Source of the DNA: Opitutaceae bacterium | GTDB lineage: Bacteria; Verrucomicrobiota; Verrucomicrobiia; Opitutales; Opitutaceae | Assembly (NCBI GenBank): GCA_016763045.1 | Contig: JAESUN010000241.1 | Location: 1 to 6,578 of the forward strand | DNA: 6,578 nt | Direction of reading: 5' to 3' | Shown here: piece by piece, positions 1 through 5,827 of the stretch | Layout of the letters: each line of letters opens with the position of its first letter | How positions within the stretch are numbered: position 1 is the first letter of the stretch | Position numbers and translations under genes: made by a program | The notes under the pieces: model-generated | Database searches by the model: none | What the model was told of the DNA's origin: nothing | The model's input: the letters and a program-made list of their open reading frames with translations, nothing else

Positions 1-134
1 AAGGAGATCCCTGCTTCCAGATTTTGCGACAGACGAAAATACCAATGGGATAACACTTTTGATGGAAACAACATCTTCACTGCACTTTCATCTTCTATGC
101 ATCGAGGTGCAATCCCCGAAATCACAACAGTCAT
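1..134 (-). CDS. Partial N-terminus, possible type II secretion F-domain protein
   Basis: A leftward frame opens with ATG at 134 and runs off the left edge after 44 codons. An in-frame TAG at 171-173 bounds it upstream, so this ATG is the first available; a second ATG lies at 74. Residues 23-44 include SHWYFRLSQNLEAGIS, which resembles the opening helix of T2SF/GspF domains, where a 'WY..LAQ.LEAG' pattern is common. These are inner-membrane assembly proteins of type II secretion and type IV pilus systems. The membrane segments and the rest of the domain lie outside the window. No strong Shine-Dalgarno precedes either ATG. Two rightward frames are also open across this stretch (to 177 and to 189), but I recognise neither product. 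The call rests on one short motif and is tentative. Confidence 0.38.
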   Translation of the reverse strand, partial: MTVVISGIAPRCIEDESAVKMLFPSKVLSHWYFRLSQNLEAGIS

Positions 135-173
135 ATCTCTATCACCACTCTCAAAATGGGGCCATCTATTCTA

Positions 174-202
174 TTGACATCCTCTCTTAAAGCGTTGATT
201 TT
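174..202 (+). promoter_or_regulatory. Candidate promoter for rpsR
   Basis: A perfect -35 hexamer TTGACA lies at 174-179. After 17 nt comes GATTTT at 197-202, a poor -10 match (3 of 6). It lies just upstream of rpsR and would start transcription near 209, giving a very short pyrimidine-rich leader. The weak -10 keeps confidence low. Confidence 0.33.
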
Positions 203-216
203 CGCCCCCTTTCCCT

Positions 217-417
217 ATGTCAGAACCAATCAAAGCAAAGAAAACACAAAGCCTTACACCTCAGATCATGACGGTGAATCACGCTCATATCCTAGCGCGT
301 TACGTCAGTGATACAGGTAAAATCATTCCTCGTAAGGACACAGGTGTTTCTTCTAAACAACAACGAATCATCACCCGCACGATCAAACAGGCCCGTAACC
401 TGTTGATGATGAAGTAA
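217..417 (+). CDS. rpsR: 30S ribosomal protein S18
   Basis: S18 is a small-subunit ribosomal protein that sits with S6 on the platform of the 30S subunit. The 66-residue product matches the family across residues 24-66: LARYVSDTGKIIPRKDTG corresponds to the 'L..Y..E.GKI.P.R.TG' core, followed by the 'KQQR..TR.IK.AR' helix. It is somewhat shorter than E. coli S18 (about 75 residues). It lacks the N-terminal FCRF-type segment and the residues after the final arginine-rich helix. The start is secure: ATG 217 is the only start codon after an in-frame TGA at 196-198. The upstream leader is pyrimidine-rich with no Shine-Dalgarno. The usual partners rpsF, ssb and rplI are absent on both sides. The sua5 gene follows 52 nt downstream on the same strand and may be cotranscribed. 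Confidence 0.93.
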   Translation: MSEPIKAKKTQSLTPQIMTVNHAHILARYVSDTGKIIPRKDTGVSSKQQRIITRTIKQARNLLMMK

Positions 418-423
418 TAGGTA

Positions 424-441
424 TTCTCCCTCAAAGGAGAA
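424..441 (+). other. Small hairpin between rpsR and sua5
   Basis: TTCTCC (424-429) pairs with GGAGAA (436-441) around a 6-nt loop. The flank is C-rich, with no run of T, so this is not a standard intrinsic terminator. It may be an attenuator, an RNA-stability element, or chance. The 3' arm contains a GGAG, but it is about 29 nt from the sua5 start and too far to act as its ribosome binding site. Confidence 0.25.
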
Positions 442-456
442 CCCTATCCCCAGAAC

Positions 457-462
457 GGAAGG
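457..462 (+). promoter_or_regulatory. Ribosome binding site for sua5
   Basis: GGAAGG ends 7 nt before the GTG at 470. It decides the start: no ATG lies in frame between the rpsR stop and this GTG. Confidence 0.6.
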
Positions 463-469
463 TTGTACC

Positions 470-1459
470 GTGGCCAAAGTTCATCAGGAAACGGCCGAAA
501 ACATAAAGCTACTGGCCAATGCCTTGCAAAAAGGGGAACTCGTGGCTGTCCCCAGCGAAACGGTTTATGGCTTGGCGGCAAACGCCTTTGATGAAACGGC
601 CTGCCGAAAAATCTTTAAAATTGAGGGACGTCCTTTCAACGATCCCCTAATTCTGCATCTCGACAGCCTGGAATCTCTGGATCTAGTCGCTGAGCGAAAT
701 GAAGCCGTCGAACGACTCGCAGAAACATTCTGGCCCGGCCCTCTGACACTCATTCTACCCAAGAAAAAATCCGTCTCTGATCTAGTCACGTCAGGGCTCA
801 ACTCTGTCGCCGTTAGGATCCCCGGTCACCCAGTTTTACGAAAGCTTTTGAGAGCGTGCCAATGCCCCCTTGCCGCCCCCAGCGCAAATCCCTTTGGCTA
901 CATCAGCCCCACAACCAGTGCTCATGTAGAAAAGGGTCTGGGTGATAAAATAAGCTATATCCTGGAAGGCGGGCCCTGCCAGATCGGTATCGAGTCGACC
1001 ATCGTCGACTTGAGAGATCCGGCCTCCCCGAGTATTTTACGCCCCGGAGGCATCAGCAGCGAAACCCTCTCATCTGTAATGGGCCTCTCTTTGGCACCTT
1101 CTCAGCCTGCCAAAGAAACAGCAGCCCCAGTAGCTCCAGGCCTACTGAGTAAACACTACAGCCCGAAAAAGCAGCTCCTCCTTCGTTCAACTCCTTTTGA
1201 TAAAGCAGAACTGCAAAAGCTTCAAAAGGATGATGCCGCACTCTGCTTCAAAAGGCCCAATAAAGCCCTCCCTTTAGGGGGGAATATTTTCTGGCTTTCG
1301 GAGTCCGGTAGTGCGGAAAAAGCCGCTCAAAACCTTTTTTCGATCCTTCGGCAGCTAGATGAAGGCCCCTGGGGGTCAACCACAGCTGAACTGGCTCCTG
1401 AAACAGGAATCGGAAGCGCACTCAATGATCGCCTGCGCAGGGCAGCAGCGAAGAGTTAA
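470..1459 (+). CDS. sua5: L-threonylcarbamoyladenylate synthase, Sua5 type
   Basis: This cytoplasmic enzyme makes threonylcarbamoyl-AMP from threonine, bicarbonate and ATP, the first step of t6A synthesis at position 37 of ANN-decoding tRNAs. Residues 10-205 form the YrdC/TsaC domain: PSETVYGL (28-35), the GRPFNDPL segment (53-60), FWPGPLTL (88-95), PSAN (137-140) and IESTIVDL (174-181). The linker APGLLSKHYSP (222-232) is the Sua5 hallmark, and about residues 235-325 form the small C-terminal Sua5 domain. At 329 residues it has Sua5 length, clearly longer than single-domain TsaC (about 190). It starts with GTG behind a good Shine-Dalgarno. One oddity: the lysine of the conserved KxR motif is glutamate here (E52, with R54 kept). 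It lies 52 nt after rpsR on the same strand. Its stop overlaps that of the convergent membrane-protein gene. Confidence 0.93.
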   Translation: MAKVHQETAENIKLLANALQKGELVAVPSETVYGLAANAFDETACRKIFKIEGRPFNDPLILHLDSLESLDLVAERNEAVERLAETFWPGPLTLILPKKKSVSDLVTSGLNSVAVRIPGHPVLRKLLRACQCPLAAPSANPFGYISPTTSAHVEKGLGDKISYILEGGPCQIGIESTIVDLRDPASPSILRPGGISSETLSSVMGLSLAPSQPAKETAAPVAPGLLSKHYSPKKQLLLRSTPFDKAELQKLQKDDAALCFKRPNKALPLGGNIFWLSESGSAEKAAQNLFSILRQLDEGPWGSTTAELAPETGIGSALNDRLRRAAAKS

Positions 1460-2769
1460 TCCTCCTCCTCTCCTTCTTCGTCTGTTTCTTCCTCCGCAAG
1501 CACTGTCACCAACGTCGAAATAATTCGTCGTTCATCGAGTTGGCTCACCACTATCTCCAATCCGGCCAAACGGATTGTTTCATTGAGTTTCGGCATTTTC
1601 CCCAATTCAGAAGTGATATAACCGCCAAAGGTCGAAACCTCTTCGGAAGAAATCTCTACCCCTATCTCTTCGCTCACATCATGCACTGGAGCCAATCCGT
1701 CGATGTAAAAAGTATTTTCACCAACTGACCGGATAAGCGCCTCTTCCTTGTCGAACTCATCCTGAATATCACCGACCAGTTCCTCTAGGACATTTTCCAG
1801 CGTAATCGCTCCAACCGTCCCACCAAATTCATCCACTAGTAACGCAAAGTGTAATCGCTTCGACAAAAAATGCGGTAGAACATTTTCCAGAGGTTCATCG
1901 ACAGAAAAACGAAGGATATTTCTCTTCAATTTCCTCAGATCCATTTGTGCGATATCACCACGAAACCGAAACAAGTCCTTGATGTGAATAACTCCAACAC
2001 ATTGATCCAAATCCCCATTACACAGAGGAAATCGAGTGTGACCCGAAACTTTGGCAATCTCCAGGTTTTCCTCAATGCTATCCTGCAAATCAAAAAACTG
2101 GATCTGGTTGCGGGGCAGGAGAATGTCCTGGGCCACCCGTTTCCTCATATCGATCACGTTATTCATGATCTTCTCTGCGAGAGGAGGAAGCTCTTCACCA
2201 TCACTAACTAAAGAACGAATCTGCGCTTCGACATCCAGCACCTCTTCATCATCGTTGAGGTCGAGTCGAAATAAGCGAAGCAGCCACTTCGCCCCGAAAT
2301 TCAACAAGGAAAGAAACGGTGAAACAAAAAACCTGAAGAGGGTCACCAACCAGGAGGAAACCTTTAAAGTCTGAACAGGATACTGCAGAGCCAATGCCCG
2401 CGGAACCAACTCTCCAACCGTAAATCGAAGAGTCACCGCAATCGCAAAACTGAAAACCCATGCCAGCCATAGTTGCCCAGCCCATTGGGCTGCGTTCAAT
2501 ATCGTCAGTAAAATAGGAACGAGAACAACTCCCAACCCCACGGTACAAATGGTGGCGCCCAGACGAATAACTTTCAACGTCAGGCCGAGATTCCCCAGCA
2601 TCTTTGCTACTGTGGGCTTCTCCTTTGCCCTCTCAATGGCTTCTGAATTAAACCGAGTAAAGCGCAGCTTTACCAAGCTAAACTCCGCTGCTACGAACAA
2701 CGCATTCAAAACGAGAAGTGCAGAAACTACTACACCCGCTATCAACAACTCACTATACAGTATATTCAC
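1456..2769 (-). CDS. CNNM/CorC-type membrane protein (DUF21, CBS pair, CorC_HlyC)
   Basis: This is an inner-membrane protein of the hemolysin-C/CorC/CNNM family. Members are linked to magnesium or cobalt efflux and ion homeostasis; the substrate here is unknown. The DUF21 membrane domain spans residues 1-170: a first helix at about 5-29 with the family motif NALFVAAEFSLVKLR, helices near 65-92 and 98-118 with GELVPRALAL (119-128), and a hydrophobic stretch at 133-168. Two CBS repeats follow (about 209-268 with SGHTRFPLC, and 273-333 with LLVDEFGGTVGAITLENVLEELVGD in the second half). A CorC_HlyC domain covers about 345-425. The tail is very acidic (10 of residues 426-437 are D or E). At 437 residues it has normal family length. 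The start is GTG, with GGAG 7 nt upstream. It lies 40 nt downstream of hisC on the same strand, so the two are probably cotranscribed. Confidence 0.9.
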   Translation of the reverse strand: MNILYSELLIAGVVVSALLVLNALFVAAEFSLVKLRFTRFNSEAIERAKEKPTVAKMLGNLGLTLKVIRLGATICTVGLGVVLVPILLTILNAAQWAGQLWLAWVFSFAIAVTLRFTVGELVPRALALQYPVQTLKVSSWLVTLFRFFVSPFLSLLNFGAKWLLRLFRLDLNDDEEVLDVEAQIRSLVSDGEELPPLAEKIMNNVIDMRKRVAQDILLPRNQIQFFDLQDSIEENLEIAKVSGHTRFPLCNGDLDQCVGVIHIKDLFRFRGDIAQMDLRKLKRNILRFSVDEPLENVLPHFLSKRLHFALLVDEFGGTVGAITLENVLEELVGDIQDEFDKEEALIRSVGENTFYIDGLAPVHDVSEEIGVEISSEEVSTFGGYITSELGKMPKLNETIRLAGLEIVVSQLDERRIISTLVTVLAEEETDEEGEEED

Positions 2770-2776
2770 GATTCAG

Positions 2777-2780
2777 CTCC
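2777..2780 (-). promoter_or_regulatory. Ribosome binding site for the CNNM/CorC gene
   Basis: On the minus strand GGAG ends 7 nt before the GTG at 2769. This supports the non-ATG start; the 40-nt gap to hisC leaves little room for a separate promoter. Confidence 0.5.
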
Positions 2781-2809
2781 GAGCTCAGATACACCTCACC
2801 CAGGATCCC

Positions 2810-3925
2810 CTATTTTCTTACTTTCTTCTTTAACTCGGTTAACAAGCGTTCGTTTTGGCCGGGGGAGCCAACCGTAACGCGGACCCATTCTCCCATTCCA
2901 TAGGGGGCCATAGGTCGAACAATAATTCCTTCTTTTTGTAACTCCTGAAAAACCGCATTCCCATCACCAACCTTCACCATCACAAAATTCGCTGCACTCG
3001 GAATAAATTCCAATCTCATTTTTATAAACGCTTCTTCCAGCTGAGCCCGTCCTTTATCATTGGATACTCGACAGTGATTAATGAAGGCATCGTCTGCCAA
3101 TGCTGCTACCGCCGCAACCTGCGCAACCGCATTGATGTTAAAAGGCTGCCTCACCCGATTGAGTAGCTGGATCATCGACCGCGATGAATATCCATACCCT
3201 ATACGCAATCCGGCCAAGCCATATATTTTCGAGAATGTCCGTAAGCAAATAACCTTCCGGCCCTCCTCAATCAATGGTCGCAAATCAGGAGGAGATTCCA
3301 GATATTCCGCGTAAGCTTCGTCAAAAACAAAAATAACTGAGTCCGGCAATTGACGAACAAATTGAAAGATCTCCTCCTGGGAATTTGCCGTTCCAGTCGG
3401 ATTGTTGGGGCTGGGCAGAAAGACCAATTTCGTTCGGTCCGTCACCGCAGCCGCTAAAGCATTAAGATCATGTCGGTGGTCAATCAAGGGAACCTCTATC
3501 GGCGTCCCTCCAAATAAAAGGGTAACCAATTTGTATACAATAAAGGCCGGCGCACCCATAACCACTTCATCTCCAGGCTCCAGAAAAGCATGCCCCAATA
3601 ATTCAATGATTTCATTTGAACCATTTCCAATAATCAACTGCTCCGCAGACACTCTTCTTTTTTGAGCCAAAGACTCCTTCACCCGAGCGCACCCTCCATC
3701 AGGATATAGCTCACACTGGCCAATAGCGTCCCTACCTGCCTCCATTGCGGCAGGCGATGCGCCAAACGCATTCTCATTGGAAGCCACCTTAATAATGGTG
3801 GAGGGATCCAACCCAAGCTCCCGAGCAACATCCTCGATAGGCTTTCCCGGCTCATAAATGGGCTGAGACAAGGCAGACTTGCGTGCCAGAACTGTATAAT
3901 CTGGCGAATCGGAAACTGTATTCAT
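2810..3925 (-). CDS. hisC: Histidinol-phosphate aminotransferase
   Basis: HisC is a PLP-dependent fold-type I aminotransferase that converts imidazole-acetol phosphate and glutamate to histidinol phosphate in histidine synthesis. Some homologues also act on aromatic keto acids. In the 371-residue product: IKVASNENAFG (45-55), the PLP phosphate-side GNGSNEII (100-107), PNNPTG (173-178), DEAYAEY (202-208, with the PLP-nitrogen Asp202), the Schiff-base lysine K233 in TFSKIYGLAGLRIGYG, RPMAPYG (337-343), and R349 in WVRVTVG for the substrate carboxylate. I chose ATG 3925 because it gives normal family length and the recognisable N-terminus (KSALSQPIYEPGKP). The frame stays open upstream to 4135, but that extension resembles nothing and overlaps the next gene. 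No Shine-Dalgarno is visible. No other his gene is in view; the CNNM gene follows 40 nt downstream. Confidence 0.92.
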   Translation of the reverse strand: MNTVSDSPDYTVLARKSALSQPIYEPGKPIEDVARELGLDPSTIIKVASNENAFGASPAAMEAGRDAIGQCELYPDGGCARVKESLAQKRRVSAEQLIIGNGSNEIIELLGHAFLEPGDEVVMGAPAFIVYKLVTLLFGGTPIEVPLIDHRHDLNALAAAVTDRTKLVFLPSPNNPTGTANSQEEIFQFVRQLPDSVIFVFDEAYAEYLESPPDLRPLIEEGRKVICLRTFSKIYGLAGLRIGYGYSSRSMIQLLNRVRQPFNINAVAQVAAVAALADDAFINHCRVSNDKGRAQLEEAFIKMRLEFIPSAANFVMVKVGDGNAVFQELQKEGIIVRPMAPYGMGEWVRVTVGSPGQNERLLTELKKKVRK

Positions 3926-3931
3926 TAATGA

Positions 3932-3959
3932 CTTATAAGAGCGAAAATTAAGCGGCCAA
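3932..3959 (-). promoter_or_regulatory. Candidate promoter for hisC, possibly leaderless
   Basis: On the minus strand TTGGCC (3959-3954) and TATAAG (3937-3932, 5 of 6 to the -10 consensus) are separated by 16 nt. The -10 ends only 6 nt before the hisC ATG, so transcription would begin at or next to the start codon. That would fit the missing Shine-Dalgarno. It lies within the 154-bp divergent spacer (3926-4079), where I found no convincing promoter for the rightward gene. Confidence 0.33.
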
Positions 3960-4079
3960 GAACTCTCCTGGCAAGTAAATCGCAATTTTTTCCACAAATA
4001 GTTGTTATTACGTCTCTTATCTATCAACTTTTGATGGTTCTTTAAGTAGGAAAAAACCCCTGTAACAGAAAGTTTTCTC

Positions 4080-5153
4080 ATGAAATGGCCTTCCTCCCTT
4101 CTCCTCTCCCTTCTGTTCATCCTGCCGCTACACACAACTCATGCTCACCAGCAGATAACCGGAGAAATCGAAGGAGTCTCCTACGAAATAGCTCTGCCTG
4201 AGAAATGGAACGGAAACCTTCTTCTTCTCGCTCACGGATATATCGCCAGTGAAAAACCTCTTTCCGCTTCATTTGACTCTACGGAAGCCACACTGGCTCA
4301 ACTTCTCGAAGATGGATGGATGATCGCCGCCACCGCCTATCGCCGCAATGGGCTAATCATTCGCGAGGCCATTGAAGACCTGAATAATTTGCGCGACCAC
4401 ATAGAAAAAAACTATGGGAACCCCTTTTTGGTTATTCTCGAAGGTCGATCGATGGGAGGATTGATCGTAACACTCATCGCCGAAAATGAGCCCGACCGTT
4501 TTCAAGGAGCTCTCGCTATTGGCGCCGCGCTCCAGCTCCAAGATCCACTCTATCCGGTCGCAAAAACGCATCAGCCTAAAACACCTCTCCTTTTCCTCAG
4601 CAACCAATCCGAAATGGAAGGCCCAGCCTCCTACATCCAAAAAACAAACAAAGCCCCCGTCATCCCAGTGCTTTGGAAAATCTCACGGGATGGGCATGTA
4701 AATATAAATGAAACCGAACGCCTCCTGGCTCTGACGGCCTTAATCGAATGGATCACTACCAGTACGATTAAGGAATCAGAAGACATTACTTATACCCCTC
4801 TAAACTCCGACAGAGATGTCCGCTTCGAGGACGCACTATGCATTGGCAAAGTCATTGATATTTCACCCAACTACGGTAATATTTTCATTAATCTAAGTAT
4901 GGAGGATTTCACACAAATGGGGATTCACCAAGGAATGACATTTTTCCTCACAATAGGATCTCATACAGCTAAAATTGTCTACGGAACAACCTATAGCGAT
5001 GTAACTAAAGGAGAATGGGTAGCTTTCCCCACCGCCGATAATGTTACCCGCGTAGCCATCAATTTTGGAAACGCTTCCGAAGCCCTCAAAACCCAAATCG
5101 ATGATGTGGTTTTCATTTCTCTAAGTGAACAGTCTACTTCCCCGGCAAAGTAG
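4080..5153 (+). CDS. Exported alpha/beta hydrolase fused to a SAM_HAT_C-like domain
   Basis: The 357-residue protein begins with a signal peptide: MKWP, a hydrophobic core LLLSLLFILPL (7-17), and a likely cleavage after THA (residue 22), so it is probably exported. Residues 26-228 look like an alpha/beta hydrolase: oxyanion-side LLLLAHGY (47-54), nucleophile elbow GRSMGG (122-127, Ser124), a possible acid at Glu178, and His206 in DGHVN. Residues 249-347 resemble the C-terminal barrel of SAM hydroxide adenosyltransferases (DUF62/fluorinase superfamily): GKVIDI...YGNIFINL (256-272), GIHQGM (281-286), TYSDV..GE (304-312), and INFGNASEAL (327-336) near the end. The usual N-terminal SAM_HAT domain is absent. 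The substrate is unknown. The start ATG has only a weak upstream AGAAAG (4067-4072). The gene diverges from hisC. Both halves sit in one uninterrupted frame. Confidence 0.8.
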   Translation: MKWPSSLLLSLLFILPLHTTHAHQQITGEIEGVSYEIALPEKWNGNLLLLAHGYIASEKPLSASFDSTEATLAQLLEDGWMIAATAYRRNGLIIREAIEDLNNLRDHIEKNYGNPFLVILEGRSMGGLIVTLIAENEPDRFQGALAIGAALQLQDPLYPVAKTHQPKTPLLFLSNQSEMEGPASYIQKTNKAPVIPVLWKISRDGHVNINETERLLALTALIEWITTSTIKESEDITYTPLNSDRDVRFEDALCIGKVIDISPNYGNIFINLSMEDFTQMGIHQGMTFFLTIGSHTAKIVYGTTYSDVTKGEWVAFPTADNVTRVAINFGNASEALKTQIDDVVFISLSEQSTSPAK

Positions 5154-5156
5154 ACT
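5131..5156. terminator. Hairpin at hydrolase stop, probable bidirectional terminator
   Basis: AGTCTACTT (5131-5139) pairs perfectly with AAGTAGACT (5148-5156): 9 bp around an 8-nt loop. The 3' arm contains the hydrolase TAG stop (5151-5153). It sits between two convergent genes, so it could end both transcripts. Neither side has a strong T run. A second, mutually exclusive stem (ACTTC 5154-5158 with GAAGT 5164-5168) runs into TTT (5169-5171). Confidence 0.5.
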
Positions 5157-5185
5157 TCCATCCGAAGTTTTGAAATCTTAGCAAA

Positions 5186-5782
5186 CTACCAGCCTCTGCG
5201 CTCAGGAATCATCAAACACTTCATCCCCGCTGCCACTGCGGCTTGTCGCCCCAGTTCAGCATCTTCAAGAACTAAACAATCATCTGCCGCAATCTTCATC
5301 TTTTCTGCAGCAAGCAGAAACATCTCAGGAGCAGGTTTCCCCTCTTTAACATCTTCGGGAGTTACAATTATTTCAAAGAGATCTGCGAGACCTGTAACAG
5401 CTAACGCCCTCTCCACGACATGCCGTAACCCACCGGACGCAACTGAGACCGGACGTTCCTGAGCAACCTTTTGAACAAAACAGACAACTTCGTCTATCGG
5501 CTCAATTTCGGAGATGATATCCAAATACACTGCTTCTTTTTCATCCGCAAAAATATCCGCATCTAAAAAAGAACCCGTCTGCTCATTGAGCATCTGCACG
5601 ACATCCGTTGTTTTAGCACCACCCAATCCGTAGAAAAAGTCTTCCGAGAAATCGCCCTTAAAACCAAGCGTCTCGAGAGCAATTTTCCACGCTTTGTAAT
5701 GAGTCGGCATCGAATCAACCAACGTCCCATCACAATCAAAAATATATCCAGAATAGAGCTCTAAGGGAAAATCTATCTGCAT
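5186..5782 (-). CDS. HAD-family phosphatase, YqaB / beta-phosphoglucomutase-like
   Basis: This is a cytoplasmic haloacid-dehalogenase hydrolase of subfamily I, probably acting on a small sugar phosphate. All four HAD motifs are visible in the 198-residue product: DCDGTLVDS (16-24, nucleophile Asp16 and acid Asp18), SVASGG (113-118, Ser116), Lys149 in EGKPAPE, and LEDAELG (172-178, Glu173/Asp174), followed by RQAAVAAGM. The helical cap lies between motifs I and II (about 24-95). Length and the EDA.(L/F)G.QAA.AAGM segment resemble E. coli YqaB (fructose-1-phosphate phosphatase activity) more than classical beta-phosphoglucomutase; the substrate cannot be fixed from sequence. The ATG has GGAG 10 nt upstream. 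The gene lies 45 nt downstream of the helicase gene on the same strand, so cotranscription is likely, and it converges with the hydrolase gene 32 nt away. Confidence 0.88.
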   Translation of the reverse strand: MQIDFPLELYSGYIFDCDGTLVDSMPTHYKAWKIALETLGFKGDFSEDFFYGLGGAKTTDVVQMLNEQTGSFLDADIFADEKEAVYLDIISEIEPIDEVVCFVQKVAQERPVSVASGGLRHVVERALAVTGLADLFEIIVTPEDVKEGKPAPEMFLLAAEKMKIAADDCLVLEDAELGRQAAVAAGMKCLMIPERRGW

Positions 5783-5792
5783 TTTAAGAAAA

Positions 5793-5796
5793 CTCC
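5793..5796 (-). promoter_or_regulatory. Ribosome binding site for the HAD phosphatase
   Basis: GGAG on the minus strand lies 10 nt before the ATG at 5782. It is somewhat far but usable, and it falls in the 45-nt gap after the helicase stop. Confidence 0.4.
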
Positions 5797-5827
5797 GAAG
5801 GAAATAAGAAACCTTGAAGAGTCTAAA

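Noticed and set aside
1..189. Two rightward open frames from the left edge, ending at 177 and 189
   Set aside because: Neither translation resembles a known protein end, and the leftward frame here carries a recognisable motif. Their 3' ends also run into the region with the rpsR -35 element. They are not fully excluded.
424..441. Hairpin after rpsR as an intrinsic terminator
   Set aside because: The stem is only 6 bp and is followed by C-rich sequence with no T run. It is kept only as a low-confidence structural feature.
2051..2374. 107-codon rightward frame inside the CNNM/CorC gene
   Set aside because: It is a serine/arginine-rich antisense shadow of a well-supported membrane-protein gene.
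4002..4023. TTGTTA and TATCTA as a promoter for the hydrolase gene
   Set aside because: The spacing between the two boxes is only 10 nt, too short for a sigma70-type promoter.
4078..4083. Palindrome TCATGA giving overlapping ATG codons on both strands
   Set aside because: Only the rightward ATG starts a supported gene. The leftward ATG belongs to the rejected hisC extension.
3926..4135. Upstream extension of hisC on the minus strand (70 extra codons, with ATGs at 4135 and 4081)
   Set aside because: The added residues match no part of the HisC family, cover the whole divergent spacer and overlap the signal peptide of the rightward hydrolase gene. ATG 3925 gives normal length.
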